Positions 25,701 to 33,231 are shown, counted from the first letter of the stretch. The stretch: 34,076 nucleotides of DNA from Melioribacteraceae bacterium (GCA_027013735.1 JALWGH010000184.1:1-34076), one strand, 5' to 3'. Notes: generated by a model not told the origin, from the sequence alone. Program-made: numbers and translations.

Positions 25701-25862
25701 GATTTTGTTGAAGAGAAAGTCAACGAATATGTTGAAAAAATTTCTCAAGGCAAGTTTCCGCTTTCGGCAGTAGAAAACAGGGAAGAAAAAGTTTGTAAGT
25801 ATTGTCCTTTCAAATCAATCTGCCGCGTGGCGGAAGAAAAATTAATTGTCAAACAACCGTAG
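22701..25862 (+). CDS. AddB-like helicase/PD-(D/E)XK iron-sulfur nuclease
   Basis: A 1053-aa protein of the AddB / RexB-like group involved in processing DNA ends. The N-terminus (LLIVPTNRRVRKLKKRL) lies where a helicase Walker A would be but lacks GxGKT, so ATP binding is lost, as usual in AddB. The nuclease near the C-terminus has GKIDRIE with Asp904 and VVDYKTG with Asp919 and Lys921, followed by LQLPVYLYA. Cys750, Cys1032, Cys1035 and Cys1041 match the spacing of the AddB 4Fe-4S cluster. An AddA partner would be expected next door but the gene that follows is unrelated. It begins inside the CYTH gene. Nuclease activity is predicted from motifs only. Confidence 0.87.
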   Translation: MILTKSEIKKIDIERFVDDFATAGAIEKFLLIVPTNRRVRKLKKRLIDLTPSKGATVINIETLETFTRKILGENEIFRRLSESAASVFLEQAAEETELEYFSSYKGEIPFGTIEELREVISEFKRFGYFPEDILNLPEDVSPAEKRKARDIAFIYSKYLQSTTGVSAYEVGDVYQRVIALGKEKFREIFASIYPDVENVIVTGFDEFSPPEIEILNILSDLENVKTFIDFDYDSSNGFLFSHLNDCYEALKNKGFRAIEDVSPAGNDKFTSFVRSFLFKNVEKQNERYKDNLFLIPAENREEEIKLIAKAIKENLTEGTAKPNEICVAFNSITSYSQIVRDVFKSYGIPFNLTDRITPDKTAPATAVINLLEIIETNYYYKNILRAFSSGFVYLPGVNIGAIQAAARSLKLTVGLSNWKTQLNQNIFGNENSTEASIFKEALKSIKSIEKLLSPFSKELTIGEFLTELKKLIKEVKLDSLLFKGDDAQQEINIKSLSGLIEAAEEVFTLIEIKEGKGEKFTLEFFLDRLRTIARSARFNVKERPEYGVLVTSVKEIRGLSFKVLFVGGMVDKDFPVRYRPEIFKPKTFAKNEERHLTEQRYLFYQALKARRNKLYLTYPKRELKKELSPSSFLDDFKKLFAVTELTPKDFENAYYSREELLKDFNLLVKNNLTENILTLEEKFKIDTGKIKTLLDIDFSKLHRAENSAEYFGTLLRENIEDGENSKLKHYLASWRHRVFSVTQLETYAKCPFRFFLERILKVEILEEPKEEVERTEFGKILHKILFRFYVESSKKNLRLSNCSDEIFNRAKNLLFQIARDEINASKIFESGLSFHDKEKILGINGREEDSILYKFLETERSDTDGFVPIYFEASFGAEKFSEELTLISKDPVKLGNVLLRGKIDRIEINESEKLFNVVDYKTGGNASGLGKEIREGLSLQLPVYLYAANQFLGEDYTGKEMIIYSLKYKKDDFGKNKINENSARKKASRDELVEVNKSLFDFVEEKVNEYVEKISQGKFPLSAVENREEKVCKYCPFKSICRVAEEKLIVKQP

Positions 25863-25871
25863 GAAGAGTTC

Positions 25872-25926
25872 GTAGGGATGACTTGTAGGGACAACCTGTA
25901 GGGACAACTCATGAGTTGTCCCTACA
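25872..25926. repeat. Palindromic element 1 with tandem GTAGGGA units
   Basis: Three successive 13-base units begin with GTAGGGA (GTAGGGATGACTT, GTAGGGACAACCT, GTAGGGACAACTC), and the third forms the left arm of a perfect 30-bp palindrome at 25897-25926 (half-site TGTAGGGACAACTCA). It lies just after the AddB-like stop codon and could act as a hairpin terminator. Confidence 0.85.
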
Positions 25927-25953
25927 ACAATATATTGGCGTTCACCAAAAATG

Positions 25954-25979
25954 TAGGGACAGCTCGCGAGCTGTCCCTA
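25954..25979. repeat. Palindromic element 2
   Basis: A perfect 26-bp palindrome (half-site TAGGGACAGCTCG). It shares its outer arms with element 1, while the inner bases differ in a paired, compensatory way. With element 1 it separates two convergent genes. Confidence 0.85.
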
Positions 25980-26005
25980 TGAATGATGGGAAAAATATTT
26001 AAGAA

Positions 26006-27070
26006 TTAAAATCCGAAAAAGATTGAAGCCGTTGCGGTATTGATTGCGCCGATTTTGTAATCCGCTGCAATGTTAAAGAAGAAAATATTTAATCTCGCTC
26101 CAAGCGTTAAAGCCAATTTGTTTTTGCCTTCCAAATCAAACGAGATGTGTTGCGTGGTGGGACCGACGGGTGTGTCGAACACATAATCGTAGTTCACGGT
26201 AGTTGTGGAAGTTTCGTACGTAACGCCTGCGTAAGGAGTAACGGACAGACCGATTCCAAACTGCTGGCTTACGTAAAGCCCGAACTGCGTGGCTTTGCTT
26301 TCGAAAATGTCCCCGACTTTCAGCTTCTGCGTAAAATACCCGACGGAAAAATCTACCGGCAGCAGCGGAATGGGAATCCAAGAGTTAATGTTGTGTAAAA
26401 TGCCGAAACCGAAGAAAGAGAATTTCCCGAGGTCTTTAATATCCACACTCGGCAGCCAGCGGAATGCCGCCTGCGTTCCGTAAATGGTACCTACGTTCAA
26501 TTGAATTCCGGGCGTTGGAAAGATTGAAAGATTGTCTAATAATCCGGTTACTTCGTTTACGTCAACTGTAGCCGAGCCAACGGTTACGCCGTTAATTGTT
26601 TCGCCGGGGAACTCTATTTGAAGATGCTCGTCTTTGCTTCCGATGACGGTGGGTCCGGAAAGCTTAACAGTGTAAGCTTGGCTCAGCATCTTGTTTTTCA
26701 AAGCGTCGTAGCCGGGCATCCCGGAAAAAATCCCGCTGTTGTTTAGAATTTTTTCCACCTGTGGAGAAGTAAACCTGAACGGAGCGGAAACGCTGAAATT
26801 TTTTGCCTCTCCCGCAAGGAACGAGCCGGCAGCGAAAACTTTAACGTTAAGCGTAAAGCCCAACAGCGTGTTGCCAGGCGAGCCAGAGAACCAACCCGAA
26901 TTCAAGTTGGAACCGAAAGCGGGAATAATTGGCTGAACGTAAGCTTCGGCAGCCTGATTGCTGAGGTTTTGCAAGGTTTCGTCAAGTGATTGCGCATTCA
27001 CGGATGTTGTGCTTAATAGAATCGTGAACGCAAACAAAACGCTTGCTATTTTAAGTGTTAATTGTTTCAT
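26006..27070 (-). CDS. DUF6588 family outer-membrane beta-barrel protein
   Basis: A 354-aa exported protein. The signal peptide ends at SVNAQ (about residue 27). The rest is rich in alternating beta strands with aromatic and glycine residues (for example FSFFGFGILHNINSWIPIPLLPVDFSVGYFTQKL and the last strands LALTLGARLNIFFFNIAADYKIG). It ends in Phe, the usual signal for BAM-assisted outer-membrane insertion. The pattern matches the DUF6588 barrel family common in Bacteroidota; substrate or ligand unknown. It has a strong ribosome site (AAGGAGGT) seven bases before the ATG, suggesting high expression. It faces the AddB-like gene and follows recN at a 41-base distance. Confidence 0.82.
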   Translation of the reverse strand: MKQLTLKIASVLFAFTILLSTTSVNAQSLDETLQNLSNQAAEAYVQPIIPAFGSNLNSGWFSGSPGNTLLGFTLNVKVFAAGSFLAGEAKNFSVSAPFRFTSPQVEKILNNSGIFSGMPGYDALKNKMLSQAYTVKLSGPTVIGSKDEHLQIEFPGETINGVTVGSATVDVNEVTGLLDNLSIFPTPGIQLNVGTIYGTQAAFRWLPSVDIKDLGKFSFFGFGILHNINSWIPIPLLPVDFSVGYFTQKLKVGDIFESKATQFGLYVSQQFGIGLSVTPYAGVTYETSTTTVNYDYVFDTPVGPTTQHISFDLEGKNKLALTLGARLNIFFFNIAADYKIGAINTATASIFFGF

Positions 27071-27111
27071 CGTACCTCCTTATTATTTTGGTGTTATTTT
27101 CTTTTGGAATA

Positions 27112-28818
27112 TTAATTGCTCCGGAGTAATTCTTTCGCTGAGCTGAGTGCCGAGTCGGTAACCGTTTCGCCACTTAAGAGACTTGCAATTTCTTCCAATT
27201 TCTCTTGCTCGGAGAGCTCCCTGATTCCGCTTACCGCGCGTCCTTCGAAAGAATATTTTTCGACTTTGAAATGCCTGTCCGCCAGAGCGGCTATTTGCGG
27301 TAAATGTGTAATGGCTATTATCTGGTGAAACCTCGAAAGGTTTTTAAGTTCGGCGCCGACCTTGCGTGCAATTCTTCCGCTTACGCCGGTGTCGATTTCG
27401 TCGAAAATCAAAAGCGGAAGTTTGTCGTTCTTTGCCAAGGAAGATTTCATTGCAAGCATTATTCTTGAAATTTCCCCGCCCGAGGCGACTTTAACCAAAG
27501 GCTTGGGGTCTTCTCCCTGATTTGTGGAAATGAAAAACTCAACTTTGTCGATTCCGTTTTTGAAAAGGCGGATTGCGCGTGAGCCGGTTTTAACGCTGAG
27601 GTCTTCAATTCCTGCGGATTCAACCTGCTCTACTTTGGTTTCGAAAACCGCGTGGCTAATTCCAAGGTCTTGCAGTGAGCTTTCGATGTTTTGTTTTAGT
27701 TTTTCAGCCGTTTTCTTTCTTTCCTCACTGAGCTTTGTGCCGATGGCTAAAAGTTTGTTCTTTAATTTTTCTATTTCACCGGAGAGCTTTTCTTTCTTGT
27801 CGGAAAAGTTAACCGCCGTCTCGTATTCTTTTGAAATTTTTTCTTTGTAATTGAGCACGGCAGAGATTGTCCCGCCGTATTTTTTCTTCAAAAGATTAAG
27901 ACTGCCGAGCCTCTCCCGCATTTCTTCAAGCCGTTCCGGGTCAACTTCTATTTTGCTTTTGTAACTTGCAAGTGTTCTTGCAATGTCGTCGAGCACGGAA
28001 AGAGCACCTTCGGCTTCGGAGATTTTATCGGAAAACTCTTTGTCAAACTCCGCAAGGGTTTCGAGCTTCCCGATTACGCTTCCGAGCCTTTCGGTCAAAG
28101 AATTTTCCGATTCGTAGAGTTCCAAATAAACTTCCTCAGACAAGTTTAAAATCTGCTCGGCGTTTTCGAGAATTTTCAATTCGCTTTCAATTGTTTCGTC
28201 TTCGTCCGGTTCAGGGGAAACTTCTTCAATCTCCTTCAATTGAAATTCGTAGAGCTCCTTTTTCTCTTTTAACAACGCTTCTTTTTCCGTCAGGTCCTTT
28301 AGCTCTTTGTTTAATGAATTAAGCAGTTTGTAATTTTCTTCGTACTCGAGGAGCAAATCACCGTAGTCCCCAAACTCGTCGAGCATCTCGATGTGGGTTT
28401 GTGTTCTCAAAACCGATTGGTGCTCATGCTGCCCGTGAATGTCCACAAGCAAATTCCCGACTTCCTTAATAAAATTAAGCGTTGCGGGCGTGTCGTTGAC
28501 AAAGTTTCTATTTGTCCCCTTTAAAGAAATTTCCCTGCGTAAAATTAACTCATCGGAATAATCGTAATCGTTTTCCTCAAGCAATCGGCGGATTTTCTCA
28601 TTACCACTTACGTCAAAGACGGCTTCCAATATTGATTTGTTAGTCCCCCGGCGGATTACTTCCGCTGTGGCGCGGTCGCCCAAAATCATTCCCATTGCGC
28701 CAATTAGAATAGACTTTCCCGCTCCGGTTTCGCCGGTAATAATGTTTAGACCTTCGCCGAAGTTCACTTCGACGTCTTCAATCAGCGCGTAATTTTTAAT
28801 TCTTAAAGAGGTTAACAT
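27112..28818 (-). CDS. recN: DNA repair protein RecN
   Basis: RecN is an SMC-like ATPase that acts early in repair of double-strand breaks. With the ATG at 28818 the protein has 568 residues. The Walker A motif GETGAGKS is at 29-36; a long coiled-coil middle (about 150-370) carries heptad-like charged helices; the C-terminal half has the ABC signature VASGGEISRIMLAMKSSL, Walker B LLIFDEIDTGVSG and the His-switch ITHLPQIAA. A TTG six bases upstream is the alternative start. The repeat-filled gap upstream (28825-29192) separates it from the glycosyltransferase on the same strand, so it probably has its own promoter. Confidence 0.96.
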   Translation of the reverse strand: MLTSLRIKNYALIEDVEVNFGEGLNIITGETGAGKSILIGAMGMILGDRATAEVIRRGTNKSILEAVFDVSGNEKIRRLLEENDYDYSDELILRREISLKGTNRNFVNDTPATLNFIKEVGNLLVDIHGQHEHQSVLRTQTHIEMLDEFGDYGDLLLEYEENYKLLNSLNKELKDLTEKEALLKEKKELYEFQLKEIEEVSPEPDEDETIESELKILENAEQILNLSEEVYLELYESENSLTERLGSVIGKLETLAEFDKEFSDKISEAEGALSVLDDIARTLASYKSKIEVDPERLEEMRERLGSLNLLKKKYGGTISAVLNYKEKISKEYETAVNFSDKKEKLSGEIEKLKNKLLAIGTKLSEERKKTAEKLKQNIESSLQDLGISHAVFETKVEQVESAGIEDLSVKTGSRAIRLFKNGIDKVEFFISTNQGEDPKPLVKVASGGEISRIMLAMKSSLAKNDKLPLLIFDEIDTGVSGRIARKVGAELKNLSRFHQIIAITHLPQIAALADRHFKVEKYSFEGRAVSGIRELSEQEKLEEIASLLSGETVTDSALSSAKELLRSN

Positions 28819-28824
28819 TTCCAA

Positions 28825-29192
28825 ATAGAAAAATTAAAGTTGTGTTAAAATACGGATTTACGGTTTTATTTACCACACCCGGATTTGAATCCGATTGGTA
28901 ATTGTGCGTTCTCTGCGGAAAATCTTTGCGCCCTCTGCGTGGAAAAAGATTTAGACTAAACTGTTTTTTTGTCATTTGCTCCGCCTTTGGCAGTGTAAAG
29001 CTTGCCTCCGGCGTGGCGTCAGGCGCAGATTGCACGCAATCAACGCTACGGAAATTTAGCAACAATTTTTACTCGAAAGAACTAAGGAAACTTTCCACTT
29101 TCCATTTTCAACTTTCAATTAAATAAGTCTTAAGTAACGAGTCTCAAGTAACAAGTGCTGTTAACTGTTCTCTGTTTTCTGAATAGGGTGTC
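28825..29192. other. Intergenic region filled by repeat copy D
   Basis: A gap of 368 bases with no gene. The side next to recN (28825-28895) is AT-rich and should hold its promoter. The rest is the CTCTGCG element (28905-28942), a GC-rich stretch at 28980-29050, and mosaic modules from 29089. Confidence 0.7.
28905..28942 (+). repeat. CTCTGCG-type intergenic element
   Basis: GCGTTCTCTGCGG, then CTTTGCGCC and CTCTGCGTGG, in steps of about 10-12 bases. Sequences of this look recur between genes of many unrelated bacteria as far as I recall; function unknown. Confidence 0.5.
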
Positions 29193-29205
29193 TTACTTCT
29201 GGCGA
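29089..29205 (+). repeat. Mosaic intergenic repeat, copy D
   Basis: It starts with 47 bases identical to 21872-21918. Then ACGAGTCTCAAGTAACAAGT, CTGTTAACTGTTCTCTG (29159-29175), and GTGTCTTACTTCTGGCG, which enters the 3' end of the glycosyltransferase gene and supplies its stop codon. Module order equals that of copy C. Confidence 0.85.
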
Positions 29206-29843
29206 TTCTCCACGGAATTACAAATAGAATCGTCCGTGTCGCGATGGTAAACGTAGGTGCGTTCTTCGCATTTCAACACCTTAAAAAGTTTAATTGCTCT
29301 TTCGAAAAATTCGGAGTCTTCGCTGTACGGAATATTCCTAAATCCGTTAAGCTCAACAAACACCTCTCGTTTGCCGAAAAACGTTCCGCCCACAATGCAG
29401 TTGTCAATGTGAATCTTTTTGCCCAAGTCCCGTTTGTCGGGAACGTAAGGGTCGCCGATTATTTTTACTCCGCCGTAAATTAAATCCACGTTTGTATTTT
29501 CCTGAATTAATTTAACGTGTAATTCAAGATGTTCGGGTAAGTACTCGTCGTCGCTGCCGAGGAAAGTAATGTATTTGCCCTTGCTCTTTTCAATGCCGGC
29601 GTTCAAGCTTGGCGAAATTCCACGATGCTCGAATTTGTAGTAACTGATGCGTTTCTCCGTTTTAATCAAACTTTTAACAAAGTCGCCAGTGCCATCCGTG
29701 CTGCCGTCGTCAATTATTACCAGTTCCCAATTGTCAATTGTTTGAACAACAACGGAATTTATTGCCCGCGGGAGTAAAGCGCGCCTATTGTACACGGGCA
29801 TTATTATTGAAACCAATATATCTTTGTTTTTGTAGAAGCTCAT
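29193..29843 (-). CDS. Family 2 glycosyltransferase
   Basis: A 216-aa GT-A glycosyltransferase adding a sugar from an NDP donor, probably to a surface glycan. VSIIMPVYNRRALLPRAINSV begins at 11, the donor-binding DDGSTDGT at 45, and the metal-binding GSDDEYLPEH at 97. The acceptor-side half (GGTFFGKREVF, PYSEDSEFFERAIK) keeps the ED-type acid of the family. No membrane helix, so it acts at the cytoplasmic face. An in-frame TTG start at 29900 is possible, but the ATG at 29843 leads straight into the fold. Its last codons lie within repeat copy D. It is transcribed away from the GT117/GT9 group on the other strand. Confidence 0.85.
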   Translation of the reverse strand: MSFYKNKDILVSIIMPVYNRRALLPRAINSVVVQTIDNWELVIIDDGSTDGTGDFVKSLIKTEKRISYYKFEHRGISPSLNAGIEKSKGKYITFLGSDDEYLPEHLELHVKLIQENTNVDLIYGGVKIIGDPYVPDKRDLGKKIHIDNCIVGGTFFGKREVFVELNGFRNIPYSEDSEFFERAIKLFKVLKCEERTYVYHRDTDDSICNSVENRQK

Positions 29844-29994
29844 ATTTTTGTTTGTTCTTTTCCGCAAAAATACTTTGAAAGGATTTGCGACGCTAATCAA
29901 ACTGCCAATATTTACCTTGAATAATTATCCGTCGCAGGTGCGATTTTTTTAATATATTTTAATTCTGAATTATTTTTGAAAGGAAACATTTGTA

Positions 29995-30210
29995 ATGAGT
30001 TACCGCGATCAAAAAAAATATTTTGAAGCTCTGAAAAGGTTCGAAAGGAAATTCGAACCGAAAGAGTTGGAAGACTACAAAATGCTTAAAAAACGGCATA
30101 TCGACGACGAGGACCTCGACAAATTATCCCTTGAAAGATTAAGAAAACTTTACGAGAAATATTACGTGAATCGTCCCAAACCGAACTTTGACGATTTGTT
30201 CAAAAAATAA
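29995..30210 (+). CDS. Small charged protein of unknown function
   Basis: A 71-aa, highly charged, helical protein (SYRDQKKYFEALKRFERKF at the start; LSLERLRKLYEKYYVNRP later) without signal peptide, cysteines or membrane helix. I do not recognise the family. The ATG has AAAGGAAA eleven bases upstream. It lies 32 bases before the GT117 gene on the same strand, so they are likely one transcript; a role as a small partner of that enzyme is only a guess. Confidence 0.7.
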   Translation: MSYRDQKKYFEALKRFERKFEPKELEDYKMLKKRHIDDEDLDKLSLERLRKLYEKYYVNRPKPNFDDLFKK

Positions 30211-30242
30211 ACAGGAAATTTAATAACTATAGTGGTGTAGTA

Positions 30243-33152
30243 ATGACTGAATCGAGACTTCACAAATTAATCGGGTTGTTGGTTTTTTTAATTGCCCTGG
30301 TTACTTATTTTTCAACTGTTCAACCTTCGGTTTCCTTTTGGGACTGCGGTGAATTTATTTCTTCATCTTACCTTCTGCAAGTTCCCCACCCGCCTGGCAC
30401 GCCGTTCTTCCTAATTGTTGGACGTGTGCTTTCGATGATTCCCTTTGTCGCAAACATCGGATTGCGCGTTAATACTATTTCCGTTCTCACATCTTCCTTT
30501 GCAATCTTACTGCTCTATTTGGTGGCAGTTAGAGTAATTAATATGTTTACGGACAAGGAAGACAAATCACTTTTACAATCCCTCGGTACTTACATTGCGG
30601 CCGCAGTAGGAGCGCTTTCTTTGGCTTTTGCTGACACTTTCTGGTTCAACGCAGTTGAAGCTGAAGTTTACGCATCTTCAACATTCTTTATTGCGCTGGT
30701 AACTTGGCTGCTTATGGTCTGGTGGGAAAAGGCGGACAACAAAGACAGCGAGAAATATTTAATTTTAATTGCTTACTTAATCGGGCTTGCAACAGGCGTT
30801 CACCTGATGGCTGTGCTGGCAATAGTCCCGATTGTAATGGTTGTTATTTTCAGAAAATACACGGACGACGAGGAAACTCTGAAAAGAACCGCTTACATTT
30901 TTCTCGGGCACGCAGCCGTAGTACTTGTGATTTTTATTGCAATGTGGAGCGCGCTTAAGGAAACAGCACCGCCGACGCCGGAACAGTACCACGCGGTTGA
31001 CGCCCGATTTTTCTGGGTCTTTATTGCAATAAGTGCTGTTTACATGGGAATTTTCTGGAAGAAAATTTACAATAAAAATTCCTTTTACCTCCCGATTGTT
31101 GTCGGGGGCATTGCCCTTATTGCGGTTTATCCGGGAGTGGTTAAATACGTTCCCAACTTTTTAAGATGGATTGGCGGAGACAGCACGTTCATTGGCGCCG
31201 TTGCCTTTGTGGGAATATTTGCCGTGATTGCTTACTTTATTTACTGGGGGCAAAAGAACAACCGCGAAACGGTTGCGATGCTTGCAAAAGCTCTGCTTTT
31301 TGTTTTAATCGGTTTTACGTCGTACATTATGATTATTGTCCGTGCAAACGAGCATCCCCCGATTAATATGAACGACCCGCGCGATTTGAAATCTGTTGTT
31401 GCGTATTTGAATCGTGAGCAGTACGGGGATTTCCCTACTTTCCAAAGAAGATTTTCGCAAGAACCGCACCAGCAGGGAATTTACACAAATTACTCAAGCG
31501 ATTTGGACTTCCTGCTCAGATACCAAATGCAACACATGTTCCACCGCTATTTGTTCTGGAACTACATCGGCAGGGAAAGCACTGTTCAGGATGCGGGAGT
31601 TAAGTGGACGCAATTGTTTTACATTCCTTTCCTGTTCGGACTTTTAGGACTTTACTACCATTTCAAAAAAGATTGGAAGATGGCTTCCGTCTTCCTTGTG
31701 ATGTTTATTTTCCTCGGCTATCTGACGGCGTTCTACCAAAATCAGCAGCAGCCGCAACCGAGGGAGAGGGACTATTTTTACGTCGGTGCGTTCTTCGTCT
31801 TTTCGCTCTGGATTTCCCTTGGCGTTAAGGGAACGCTCGACATTGTTACGGAAACTTTAAGAAACAAAAAACTCTTCAAGCCGGCTTACTACGCGGTGTT
31901 GCTTTTTGCAATTGTGTTTGTGCCTTACAATATGGCTAAAACAAATTGGTTCACCCACGACCGCTCCCGCAATTTTGTTCCGTGGGATTATTCTTACAAT
32001 CTCCTGCAGAGCGTTAAGCCGAATGCGGTTCTGTTTACCAACGGCGACAACGACACATTCCCGCTCTGGTATTTGCAAAATGTTGAAGGAATCCGCAGGG
32101 ACGTAAGAATTGCCAATTTGAGTTTGCTCAATACGGATTGGTACATTAAACAACTTAAGCACGAAAGACCGTTCGGTACGGAGCCTGTCCCGATTTCTTA
32201 TTCCGATGCCGAAATCAGCAGGCTCGGACCAATGCGCTGGAAAACAAAGACAATTACCCTTCCCGTTCCTAAAGAAGCGTACAAGGAATTCGGCGTTACC
32301 GATTCTTCCATTATTAAGCAAGGGAAAATCCAATGGACGATGAAGAACACCGCTAATTTCGGAGGTATTAAAGCCGTTAGAACTCAAGACTTAATGGTGC
32401 TCGACATTATTAAATCCGCACATTGGAAACGCCCGATTTACTTTGCCGTAACTTGCTCGGACGATAGTAAAATAGGATTGAACGATTATTTGAAAATGGA
32501 AGGACTTGCCTTCCGCGTGATGCCGTTCAAGACGGGAAGTTATTACGAAGCTGTGGATACGAAAATAATGTACAAACAGCTTTTTGAAGAGCCGAAAGGA
32601 TTCAGCAGGACTTACCAGCCCGGATTCAAGTACCGCGGGTTAAATGATTCAACAATCTTCTTGAACGAAAACCACAGAAGACTTACGCTTAATTACCGCA
32701 ACGCGTACATTCGTCTTGCGCTTAATTATTTGTACGCTCACCACGACAAGCAAATGACGATTAAAACGCTGGACGAAATGGAAAAGAAGATCCCGCGTAA
32801 GTTAATCCCAATGGATTACAGGCTCTTGAGCGACGTTGGAAATATTTATTTCCAAGCGGGAGCTGTTGACGTTTACAAGAAAATTGCCGCACAAATTGAG
32901 AAAGTTGCTTTGCAAAAATTGGACGAAGACCCCGAAAATATTTACGGGGATTACAATCCTTACTTCTTGCTTAAAACAATTTACGACAATCTTCACGAGT
33001 ACGATAAATTCGTGAAAGTCTTACAGCGTTTGCAGGCAGTACGTCCGCAGGATAAGTCCGTGCAAACTCTGATAAACCAGTACCGTGCAAAAGCAATGAT
33101 GGAAAAGGTAAAGAAGGACGCAGTTAAAAAAGACACGAACAAATCGAAATAA
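30243..33152 (+). CDS. GT117 / DUF2723 (TMEM260-like) membrane glycosyltransferase
   Basis: A 969-aa polytopic membrane protein. The first 560 residues have about a dozen hydrophobic helices. Just after the first is the family signature FWDCGEFISSSYLLQVPHPPG, whose Asp34 and Glu37 sit where GT-C enzymes keep their catalytic acid, in the first periplasmic loop. A soluble domain follows from about 570, with NGDNDTFPLWYLQNVEGIRRDV, and a helical, TPR-like C-terminal part from about 800 ending in a lysine-rich tail. The human relative TMEM260 is a protein O-mannosyltransferase, so protein glycosylation across the membrane is the best guess; donor and target are unknown. A strong terminator follows. 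Confidence 0.88.
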   Translation: MTESRLHKLIGLLVFLIALVTYFSTVQPSVSFWDCGEFISSSYLLQVPHPPGTPFFLIVGRVLSMIPFVANIGLRVNTISVLTSSFAILLLYLVAVRVINMFTDKEDKSLLQSLGTYIAAAVGALSLAFADTFWFNAVEAEVYASSTFFIALVTWLLMVWWEKADNKDSEKYLILIAYLIGLATGVHLMAVLAIVPIVMVVIFRKYTDDEETLKRTAYIFLGHAAVVLVIFIAMWSALKETAPPTPEQYHAVDARFFWVFIAISAVYMGIFWKKIYNKNSFYLPIVVGGIALIAVYPGVVKYVPNFLRWIGGDSTFIGAVAFVGIFAVIAYFIYWGQKNNRETVAMLAKALLFVLIGFTSYIMIIVRANEHPPINMNDPRDLKSVVAYLNREQYGDFPTFQRRFSQEPHQQGIYTNYSSDLDFLLRYQMQHMFHRYLFWNYIGRESTVQDAGVKWTQLFYIPFLFGLLGLYYHFKKDWKMASVFLVMFIFLGYLTAFYQNQQQPQPRERDYFYVGAFFVFSLWISLGVKGTLDIVTETLRNKKLFKPAYYAVLLFAIVFVPYNMAKTNWFTHDRSRNFVPWDYSYNLLQSVKPNAVLFTNGDNDTFPLWYLQNVEGIRRDVRIANLSLLNTDWYIKQLKHERPFGTEPVPISYSDAEISRLGPMRWKTKTITLPVPKEAYKEFGVTDSSIIKQGKIQWTMKNTANFGGIKAVRTQDLMVLDIIKSAHWKRPIYFAVTCSDDSKIGLNDYLKMEGLAFRVMPFKTGSYYEAVDTKIMYKQLFEEPKGFSRTYQPGFKYRGLNDSTIFLNENHRRLTLNYRNAYIRLALNYLYAHHDKQMTIKTLDEMEKKIPRKLIPMDYRLLSDVGNIYFQAGAVDVYKKIAAQIEKVALQKLDEDPENIYGDYNPYFLLKTIYDNLHEYDKFVKVLQRLQAVRPQDKSVQTLINQYRAKAMMEKVKKDAVKKDTNKSK

Positions 33153-33163
33153 ACTTCAAAGTG

Positions 33164-33202
33164 AAAGCCGTCGCTGGTTATTATTTCCGGCGGCGGTTTT
33201 TT
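33164..33202 (+). terminator. Rho-independent terminator after the GT117 gene
   Basis: A 10-bp stem, CCGTCGCTGG (33168-33177) with CCGGCGGCGG (33187-33196), including two G-U pairs, a nine-base AT-rich loop, and six T residues at 33197-33202. A-T pairs extend the stem outward. Confidence 0.9.
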
Positions 33203-33231
33203 GTTAAAAATCGGGGAGGGAATTTCACCGG

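Noticed and set aside
31857-32387. 176-codon frame opposite the GT117 gene
   Set aside because: Antisense shadow; no recognisable domain and the other strand is firmly coding.
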